6,447 bases of DNA from Pseudomonadota bacterium (GTDB lineage Bacteria > Pseudomonadota > Alphaproteobacteria > Rhizobiales > Devosiaceae), in contig JAEZHZ010000185.1 of assembly GCA_023436745.1 (NCBI GenBank), positions 1-6,447 on the forward strand, written 5' to 3'. The notes under the pieces were generated by a model that searched no databases, was not told the DNA's origin, and saw nothing but the letters and a program-made list of their open reading frames with translations. Positions 1-5,037 of this stretch are shown here, one piece after another (the first letter of the stretch is position 1; each line of letters starts with the position of its first letter). Position numbers and translations under genes: made by a program.

Positions 1-14
1 GATTCCGAATCCAT

Positions 15-22
15 AGGAAGGA
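15..22 (+). promoter_or_regulatory. Shine-Dalgarno site of the oxidoreductase gene
   Basis: AGGAAGGA lies 8 nt upstream of the ATG at 31. It is a strong purine-rich ribosome binding site and fixes that ATG as the start. Only 30 bp of upstream sequence is present, so no promoter can be judged. Confidence 0.85.
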
Positions 23-30
23 ATTCAGCA

Positions 31-1020
31 ATGGCTCGCATCGTGCGCTTTCACCATTTCGGCGGTCCGGACGTGCTGAAGTTCGAACACATGGATCCCC
101 GGCCATTGGCTGCCGAAGAGGTACGGATCAAGGTTCAGGCAATTGGGATCAACCGTGCCGATATCCTGATGCGGTCTGGCACCTATATCGAAAGGCCCGC
201 CCTGCCCTCGGGTCTCGGCCTGGAGGCGGCCGGGATCGTCGAAGCGGTTGGCTGTGCTGTTGCCCAAGTCCGGGTCGGCGACATGGTCAGCACGATTCCG
301 CCTATTTCCATGGCACGCTGGCCGGCCTATGGCGAGGTGGCAATTTTTCCCGCCCGCCACATCGTCCGGCACCCGCCCGATATCGACTTCGTGACGGCGG
401 CCGCAAGCTGGATGCAGTATCTCACCGCCTATGGGGCCCTCATCGATATCGCGGGCATTAGGGCCGGCGAACCGGTTCTGATCACGGCGGCTTCCAGCAG
501 TGTCGGCCTCGCAGCCATCCAAATCGCCAACGCCGTTGGCGCTGTGCCAATCGCATGCACGAGGAGCCCTGCCAAGCGCCAGGCGCTTCTCGAAGCAGGT
601 GCCCATCAGGTCGTGGAATGCGACGATCCGATGTCTGCAGCCAACCTATTGAAGGCCGGTGGCGACCGGGGCTTCAGGGTGGTCTTTGATCCCGTTGCCG
701 GGCCGGCCTTCACTTCCATCACAGCCGCCATGGCGCCAGGTGGTATCCTCATCGAGTATGGTGGGTTAAGCTCCCAGCCAACGCCTTTCCCTGTGGGGGA
801 TGTGCTTACAAAGATGCTTACTCTGAGAGGCTATCTCGTCCATGAGGTTGTCACCGATAGCACTCGCCTCGACAGGGCTAAGGCCTACATTCTTGATGGC
901 TTGGCCTGCGGAGCCCTGAAACCGCTGATCGCTGCAACCTTCCCGTTCGAGCGAATTGCCGACGCCCACGCGTTCGTTGAGCTCAATCAGCACGTGGGCA
1001 AAGTCGTGGTGACGGTCTGA
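31..1020 (+). CDS. Zinc-independent MDR-family NAD(P)H oxidoreductase (quinone oxidoreductase-like)
   Basis: A 329-residue protein of the medium-chain dehydrogenase/reductase superfamily, closest in style to NADPH:quinone oxidoreductases and related enoyl reductases; it would be cytoplasmic. Residues 1-120 form the GroES-like catalytic domain, with the MDR pattern GINRADILMRSG near 39-50 and GLEAAGIVEAVG near 63-74. The structural and catalytic zinc ligands of true alcohol dehydrogenases are absent: the usual GHE is GLE. Residues about 148-275 are the Rossmann domain, with ITAASSSVGLAAIQIA (151-166) as the nucleotide-binding turn and TRSPAKRQALLEAGA (177-191) after beta-2. Basic residues there suggest NADPH, which is an inference. 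The protein ends in GKVVVTV, typical of the family, so it is full length. The turn has SSS where many relatives have GG, which is tolerated in the family. No operon partner is visible and the substrate cannot be predicted. Confidence 0.93.
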   Translation: MARIVRFHHFGGPDVLKFEHMDPRPLAAEEVRIKVQAIGINRADILMRSGTYIERPALPSGLGLEAAGIVEAVGCAVAQVRVGDMVSTIPPISMARWPAYGEVAIFPARHIVRHPPDIDFVTAAASWMQYLTAYGALIDIAGIRAGEPVLITAASSSVGLAAIQIANAVGAVPIACTRSPAKRQALLEAGAHQVVECDDPMSAANLLKAGGDRGFRVVFDPVAGPAFTSITAAMAPGGILIEYGGLSSQPTPFPVGDVLTKMLTLRGYLVHEVVTDSTRLDRAKAYILDGLACGALKPLIAATFPFERIADAHAFVELNQHVGKVVVTV

Positions 1021-1028
1021 GGTTGCTC

Positions 1029-1433
1029 TCAGAGCGGGACTTCAACCATTCCATGCGCTGATAAAACCGGCGGGCGGCGGTATTGCCGGTTATGACCTTG
1101 AGGTCGACATGGGCAGCCACACGCTTGTGGACAGCATAATAGGCGCTGACGCCAGTGCTCCCGCCACACCCTTACCGCGCCATGCCGGAGCGACGGCGAG
1201 ATCCTTGATGTATCCGGAATTCGAGCAAAGGGCCACGCCAATAGGTGATCCTCGGCATCCACGGCAATAAAGATCAAATCGGCATCATACCCCTCGTTGG
1301 CGGTCACTGCTGGCCACCATTCCGCCAAGGAAGGTACGCTCCCAATGCCATTGGAGAGGGGCGTCTGCGTAGGCCACTCTGCCGCTTTCGGCTCCAGTTT
1401 GACGACGATGAACTTGAAGGTGCTCCACCACTA
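1029..1433 (-). pseudogene. Frameshifted GNAT-family N-acetyltransferase remnant
   Basis: Three reading frames together give one GNAT acetyltransferase (acetyl-CoA-dependent acyl transfer to an amine). Frame 1, from about 1430 to 1226, reads SLAEWWPAVTANEGYDADL and then FIAVDAEDHLLAW, the central beta strands. Frame 2, from about 1224 to 1147, reads GYIKDLAVAPAWRGKGVAG, the acetyl-CoA pyrophosphate-binding motif A (R/Q-x-x-G-x-G/A). Frame 3, from about 1144 to 1035, reads HVDLKVITGNTAARRFYQRM, motif B with the conserved Asn and Tyr. At least two frameshifts are needed, near 1225 and 1146. An in-frame TAG at 1431-1433 lies upstream in the first frame, so the N-terminus is unclear and no start can be chosen. 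It converges on the oxidoreductase gene, with its end within about 10 bp. The substrate is unknown. The family call is strong; the loss of function follows from the frameshifts unless they are sequencing errors. Confidence 0.82.
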
Positions 1434-1583
1434 AGAGGCTTCGTAGTAGTTGTCGGCCGATAGATAGTTTGACCAAGAGACCCGTTCACAGGGACAAACT
1501 TAGAGGTTCCGAACCTTCGATGCTGGGCAGGCGTTCAACCAAGCGCCTCAGCATTGGCGACATGTGGAAGCAGCGAGGCTTCC

Positions 1584-1858
1584 TCAAATCAGCTGAAATC
1601 CTTCCCCTGCCTTCCATCTCAGCCAAGCCTCAATGCTCCTGCGGTGATTTGGCACCATCTCGGGCAGTTCATATGGATCAACCCACCGATACTCCAATGC
1701 CTCGCTGTCCAGCGGCCGGGATGCGGTCGGTGGTCGACCGGCACTTGAGGGGTGCGTGGCTGCCATCGGCATTGCGGTCCATTCCAACCGTTGCGCTGGC
1801 GGTCTCTGTCGCGCCAGATCCCTCGTGCAACTGGTTCCCCCACTCGGCAAATTGCAGC
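1584..1858 (-). pseudogene. Probable Nudix hydrolase remnant (C-terminal part)
   Basis: The C-terminal 40 or so codons, ending at a TGA at 1584, read DSEALEYRWVDPYELPEMV followed by an Arg-rich helix. This resembles the tail of Nudix hydrolases, where an EYRWV/D-x-x-EL strand-turn segment follows the catalytic helix. In a neighbouring frame upstream (about 1858-1770) is FAEWGNQLHEGSGATETASA, which could be a degraded Nudix box (G-x5-E-x7-REUxEExGU), but the REUxEE core is not intact. A frameshift between about 1720 and 1770 is needed to join them. No start codon or ribosome binding site is apparent. If correct, the ancestor hydrolysed a nucleoside-diphosphate-linked compound. The family is suggested by pattern only, and the segment could be a remnant of something else. 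Confidence 0.4.
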
Positions 1859-1867
1859 TTGGCTGCA
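1853..1867. repeat. Short perfect inverted repeat before the methyltransferase start
   Basis: TGCAGC-TTG-GCTGCA is a 6-bp perfect inverted repeat with a 3-nt spacer. Its last base is the A of the ATG at 1867. It sits between the divergent Nudix-like remnant and the methyltransferase remnant. It could be a small operator or RNA hairpin occluding the start, or chance. Confidence 0.3.
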
Positions 1868-2481
1868 TGAACGAAGTGTGGATTATCGAGGGGCGGCTCG
1901 ACCCTAGAGCTCGCTGTTCGAGTACTGGAGACGTTCTCCAAGCCAGGCGCAACCGTGCTCGATCCATTCGTTGGCCTTGGTACCACCATCGCAGCGGGGT
2001 CGCGGACGGGACGGTCGGTGATTGGGATCGAAGATCGAAGATCGAAGATCGAAGATCGAAGCTAATGCACAACGCGTCGCCCACCTGGCAAGTCAGTCGC
2101 CCCGCCGCATGTTGTCATCGCGGACAAGGTTCAAGACGTGGACGTCAACTCACTGCCATGGGTAGCTTTGCTGTACTGCAGTCCACCTTATCCTACCGTT
2201 CGCCTGCGCGACGAGCCGGGGGCCCAATCTATTTCGAAGACATGCAGGCTATATTCCAGGGGCTGGCGGGTCGGATAAAACCTGACAGTGTCGTTGTGGT
2301 TGAGGTCTCAAACATCAGGACCACACACGGATTTCGGCCGCTGGTGGCGCAGTTCACTCAGTTGCTTGGCGAGGTCTTCTGCCAAACGGGGCAGATTGTT
2401 CGCGTCAATACCAGCGATTGGCCCGCTGGGCCTGGGGTCAGTTGGAGCGCGATGCTGGTGTTCAAGCCAGAGGGCAACTAG
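1867..2481 (+). pseudogene. Small DNA methyltransferase (N4/N6-type) with frame-scrambled core
   Basis: Pieces in three frames assemble into a SAM-dependent amino-methyltransferase of roughly 200 residues. The start ATG at 1867 reads MNEVWIIEGRLDPR. From about 1904 the +1 frame reads ELAVRVLETFSKPG and then TVLDPFVGLGTTIAAGSRTG (motif I, DPFxGxGTT, 1958-1987). After the heptamer repeat a third frame reads EANAQRVAHLASQS. From 2105 the motif I frame resumes with PHVVIADKV and YCSPPYPTVRL, where SPPY at 2180-2191 is catalytic motif IV. From about 2226 the starting frame returns with IYFEDMQAIFQGLAGRIKPD, VVVVEVSN and VSWSAMLVFKPEGN, ending at TAG 2479-2481. Motif I before motif IV, with no room for a separate target-recognition domain, indicates a compact methylase; SPPY favours N4-cytosine, by analogy only. 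No restriction enzyme is recognisable nearby. The starting frame is open throughout (204 codons from the ATG), so automatic annotation may call it a hypothetical protein, but that product lacks motifs I and IV. No clear Shine-Dalgarno precedes 1867. Confidence 0.83.
2026..2061 (+). repeat. Perfect heptanucleotide tandem repeat, (GATCGAA)x5
   Basis: Five perfect head-to-tail copies of a 7-bp unit (GATCGAA, equally ATCGAAG) followed by a partial unit, 36 bp in all. It lies directly after the IGIE strand of methyltransferase motif I. Reading one copy in the motif I frame gives IGIEANAQRVAHL, which joins the two flanks smoothly, so one copy is the likely ancestral state. The four extra copies add 28 nt (1 modulo 3), shift the frame, and bring a TAA (2063-2065) into the motif I frame. 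Each unit contains a GATC tetranucleotide. Confidence 0.95.
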
Positions 2482-2872
2482 ATGGGCAGATCAGGCTTGC
2501 GTCCGCTTTCTGGCGCCTGACTAGAGTACCTAAACGACCGAAATGGGGTCGCAGGAGACTGTCCGCTAGCTGGCAGATGTGGGTGGAAGCGGACCTGCCG
2601 CCGATGAAGCGTCTAGACCGAATGTGGCCTAATGCGGCCCCTCGGCTGAACCTCAGCATGGTTATCCAAGGCTGCGTTGCCGTTGTTCCGCGTTGACTTT
2701 CGGCTACAGCCATCGAGGCCTTGCACCGCAGCACGGAACCACAAACGGCGGTGTTTGGGCTATATGTGCTTATCAGCGCACGACTCGGGCGTGGAAATGG
2801 GCGGCTTTGATTTCGACAGCAAAGGTATCGGGAACCTGTTGCGAGAGAGGGCCAGCTGGGGGTTCCGCCTAA
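2482..2872. other. Non-coding or fully decayed stretch
   Basis: No protein family, RNA gene, repeat or terminator is recognisable here on either strand. Open frames of 80-90 codons exist (for example 2462-2734 on the minus strand and 2418-2696 on the plus strand) but show no conserved motif, no convincing ribosome binding site and mixed codon use. It is best read as degraded sequence continuous with the pseudogene region to its left. Confidence 0.5.
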
Positions 2873-3172
2873 TCAGCGTTCGTACGCCTGGGAGGAGACA
2901 CACGTCCGCAACTTCCTAGAGGAAGGGGTGCGGAGGTGCTTGCGCACCTGCATTCCACATGCACCATTGGCCGGCATGAGCCGCGTCCCGGATTCCTGCA
3001 CGAGACGATACCTGCCCCGCCTGTCTGAGCGCGACGGAAGGCGGTCGCTGAGCAGCAGTCGCTGTGGCGAGATGATCCCGTAGCCCTCGCGTAACATCTC
3101 CCAAGCCACCTTCTCCGAGAGCTTGAGCTTGTTGAGGTCGCGTGCGCCGAGTTGGGTGGTAAAGGTGGCCAT
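2873..3172 (-). CDS. Unidentified small ORF (99 aa), possibly a truncated gene
   Basis: I do not recognise this protein. An ATG at 3172 is preceded by GGAAGG with a 6-nt spacer, a good Shine-Dalgarno, which makes translation of at least the start plausible. The first 45 or so residues (MATFTTQLGARDLNKLKLSE at the start, then a predicted helix ending in WEMLREGYG) use GC-ending codons like the intact genes in the window. From about residue 50 the sequence becomes Arg/Ser-rich, with less biased codons and no family-like pattern. That suggests a frameshift or 3' truncation near 3020, with the remaining codons being read-through. There are no membrane segments and no signal peptide. It lies about 340 bp downstream of the hydrolase pair on the same strand, separated by a hairpin, so it is probably not in that operon. 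It could be a real small protein or the 5' remnant of a larger gene. Confidence 0.4.
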   Translation of the reverse strand: MATFTTQLGARDLNKLKLSEKVAWEMLREGYGIISPQRLLLSDRLPSRSDRRGRYRLVQESGTRLMPANGACGMQVRKHLRTPSSRKLRTCVSSQAYER

Positions 3173-3178
3173 CTTGCA

Positions 3179-3184
3179 CCTTCC
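3179..3184 (-). promoter_or_regulatory. Shine-Dalgarno-like site before the small ORF
   Basis: On the minus strand GGAAGG lies 6 nt upstream of the ATG at 3172. It is the main reason to choose this start over an in-frame upstream start at 3226. Confidence 0.5.
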
Positions 3185-3308
3185 AGACAATGAGAGGGCG
3201 GCTCCTGCCACCGTGAATGAGAACAATGTGCTGGACAGGAGGTGTGATCCCTTGCCCGGTAGCTGCAGAAGTCTGGGCAGCGGCGAGAACTGTATGCGAG
3301 CCTGCGGC

Positions 3309-3479
3309 TCAAGCGCTGAGTGTCATCACGGCACGAAGCGCAGCGGCAGTCGGAACGTGCGCTTCGTGGCGGACTAGATCTGGCTGCACTACCTCGTAGA
3401 TGTCGATGAGATCGAGAATGTGCTGTTTGCGGGCGATGCTGGCGAATGGGCCGGCTGAGGCTGTTGGAGCTGAAGTCAA
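3309..3479 (-). pseudogene. Short coding-like fragment of unknown origin
   Basis: On the minus strand one frame stays open from inside the end of the hydrolase gene down to a TGA at 3309-3311. It contains a run, PFASIARKQHILDLIDIYEV, followed by VQPDLVRHEAHVPTAAALRA. Codon choice is GC-ending and the helical pattern is protein-like, unlike the Arg/Ser-rich overlapping frames. The only candidate start is a weak TTG at 3479, giving 56 residues, with no convincing ribosome binding site. I do not recognise the family. It is most likely the surviving piece of a gene otherwise lost, in keeping with the decayed region to its left. Chance openness on GC-rich DNA is the alternative. Confidence 0.3.
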
Positions 3480-3482
3480 CTC

Positions 3483-3504
3483 GTGGCCAGAGACAGCTGG
3501 CCAC
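3483..3504 (-). terminator. Hairpin after the glycoside hydrolase operon
   Basis: GTGGCCAG and CTGGCCAC form a perfect 8-bp stem with a 6-nt loop. It begins 7 nt after the hydrolase stop codon on the minus strand. No T-run follows, so it is not a canonical intrinsic terminator. It may act as an mRNA 3'-end stabiliser or a weak terminator. Confidence 0.5.
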
Positions 3505-3511
3505 TGCCCGC

Positions 3512-5023
3512 TCAGTTGTGGAGCGGCCGGACGCGGATGGCGAGGTGGGGGCGGCCGGGGAGTTTGACGGCGAACGCGGCGTCCGGTTTGCGCTGGACGA
3601 TGACTGCTCCGTGTCGTGTGGGATGATTTTCCGGCGCCGGGACGATCGAGGCGGGCTCGATCGTCATGTTCCAGGTGTCGATCAGCTCGACACTGTACTT
3701 GCGGTCATCCTTGGGCAGGCCAGAGGACCAGATCACCGGCTGGTGCTCGCCGAAGTAGATGATCGTGGTGTCGCCGTCGCGCGCGCCGGACATGCGGTTC
3801 CAGGGATAGCGTGTCATCGGATCGATGGGCTCGAAGCCGTGCTGGACGTCTTCCTCCATCACATCGCGTAGGAAGCTGATGCGCTTCCAGGCCTCGCCGT
3901 GCAGTTCCCCGCCCTTTGCCCACCACAGGAGATCATCGTCATTGGTGAAGGTTTCGCCGTGCCCGGCATAGCCGCCGCGCATGGTGGTGATCCAGTATCG
4001 GTGCACCAGCTCCTGGGCGGATATGCTGCCCCAGACCTGGATGATATTGCCCTCATATTCGGGCTCGTCATTGATCACCGGCTTGCCATAGGCGAGGCGC
4101 CATTCGCCGGTGCGCTTCACGTCCCAGTTCTGGATGCAGACATGGGTTACCCAGGGTTTCCGGTGGTCGTAGTTGGCCTCCGGGTCGCCATTGTGGATCG
4201 AGCACCGATGCCCATAGGGATCGTTCTCGTCCAGAATATGAAAGTAACGTTGCCACTGGTGCAAGGGCTTGGTGTTGAGCAGGAAGTCGTACTCGTTGGC
4301 GAGCGACCACCAGACGTTTCGATAGGCCGAGAGGCGCGCGGCGAGATATTCGACATAGGCGTAGTCCTGCGCCTCGCTCATGTCGCAATAGCCCCAGCGG
4401 TCATAGGGGTGGAAGATGATGATGTCGGCTTCGATGCCGAGTTCGCCCAGCGCCTTCACTTGGTTTTCGAAATGACGAAAACTCTCCGGGTTGGGGCGAT
4501 CAAAGTCGTATTTGCCGTCGGCGCCCTTCTGGTAGACGTCGTGCAGCGCCTCGTTGACGTTGTAGGGATAGTCCTTGGGAAAGACGCCCATGCGAATCTT
4601 GTTGAAGCGGGTCTTTTTTAGCGTCTCGAGCGTTTTGGCCTGCTCTGCTAGGGGCTGGTGGGTCCAAGCGTAGCAGGTCGTGCCGAAGGGCAGATAAGGC
4701 GTGCCGTCAGCATAGGCAAAGTGGAACTTGTTGGCGACGCGAACCGGACCATGCACCCCTTCCCGCGGCGCGGTAACGGTGAAGTTGCCGGTCTTGCCAT
4801 CGAGGTCAGCCACATTGGCCTTGGTCGAGAAACGCCACTCCCCCGGGTTGTCCGGCATGAAGCGGACGCGAAAAACGCCGTCGCCATCGTAAAAGCCCGG
4901 GACGCGGACAACGCGGCTGTTCTGCTGGAAGAAGGCTTCGAGCTTTACCTCGAGGAAGGGATTCCCAGAGGACGGGCCCTCAAAGCTCGCCTCGAACACA
5001 TCCCATTGTGCAACTGTGGTCAT
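3512..5023 (-). CDS. DUF5060/DUF4038 (apiosidase-like) glycoside hydrolase family protein
   Basis: A complete protein of 503 residues, likely a cytoplasmic exo-acting glycoside hydrolase; the substrate is not known from sequence. An N-terminal beta-sandwich (DUF5060 type, about 4-80, starting QWDVFEASFEGPSSGNPF) precedes a DUF4038-like TIM barrel (about 92-390) and a C-terminal beta domain (DUF5605/collagen-binding-like, about 400-503, with LIDTWNM at 447-453). Clan GH-A style candidate catalytic residues are N243-E244 in NVWWSLANEYD (acid/base, after beta-4) and E320 in KPVINDEPEYEG (nucleophile, after beta-7). HPYDRWG (205-211), HGE (355-357) and LWWAKGG (366-372) probably line the pocket. 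There is no signal peptide or membrane segment. The ATG at 5023 is chosen because TGAGGA lies 8 nt upstream and the family-like sequence begins right after it; a TTG at 5038 in the same frame would add 5 residues and overlap the upstream stop. It is a tandem paralogue of the gene before it and is surely co-transcribed. GH140 apiosidase activity is a family precedent, not a prediction. Confidence 0.9.
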   Translation of the reverse strand: MTTVAQWDVFEASFEGPSSGNPFLEVKLEAFFQQNSRVVRVPGFYDGDGVFRVRFMPDNPGEWRFSTKANVADLDGKTGNFTVTAPREGVHGPVRVANKFHFAYADGTPYLPFGTTCYAWTHQPLAEQAKTLETLKKTRFNKIRMGVFPKDYPYNVNEALHDVYQKGADGKYDFDRPNPESFRHFENQVKALGELGIEADIIIFHPYDRWGYCDMSEAQDYAYVEYLAARLSAYRNVWWSLANEYDFLLNTKPLHQWQRYFHILDENDPYGHRCSIHNGDPEANYDHRKPWVTHVCIQNWDVKRTGEWRLAYGKPVINDEPEYEGNIIQVWGSISAQELVHRYWITTMRGGYAGHGETFTNDDDLLWWAKGGELHGEAWKRISFLRDVMEEDVQHGFEPIDPMTRYPWNRMSGARDGDTTIIYFGEHQPVIWSSGLPKDDRKYSVELIDTWNMTIEPASIVPAPENHPTRHGAVIVQRKPDAAFAVKLPGRPHLAIRVRPLHN

Positions 5024-5031
5024 CGCAAAAG

Positions 5032-5037
5032 TCCTCA
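5032..5037 (-). promoter_or_regulatory. Ribosome binding site embedded in the upstream stop codon
   Basis: On the minus strand TGAGGA contains the TGA stop of the upstream hydrolase gene (5037-5035) and serves as Shine-Dalgarno for the ATG at 5023, with an 8-nt spacer. This arrangement is typical of translational coupling. Confidence 0.75.

Noticed and set aside
25..606. A 193-codon minus-strand open frame
   Set aside because: Antisense to the well-supported oxidoreductase; its composition is that of a shadow frame.
1021..1047. Possible terminator after the oxidoreductase (GGTTG ... CAACC with an inner GCTC/GAGC)
   Set aside because: The stems are only 4-5 bp, the loops are poorly matched and there is no T-run; not supportable.
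2026..2061. CRISPR-like or iteron array
   Set aside because: The units are 7 bp with no spacers and lie inside a methyltransferase reading frame, so this is a simple tandem repeat. Five contiguous 7-bp units are too short for typical replication iterons and no replication gene is nearby.
2869..3504. A 211-codon minus-strand open frame rich in Ser, Arg and Pro
   Set aside because: Low-complexity composition typical of the wrong frame of GC-rich DNA; the neighbouring frames carry the more protein-like segments.
3899..4621. A 240-codon plus-strand open frame, Val/Ile-rich
   Set aside because: It is an exact antisense shadow of the hydrolase gene, which has clear domain motifs; GC-rich codon bias leaves this frame open.
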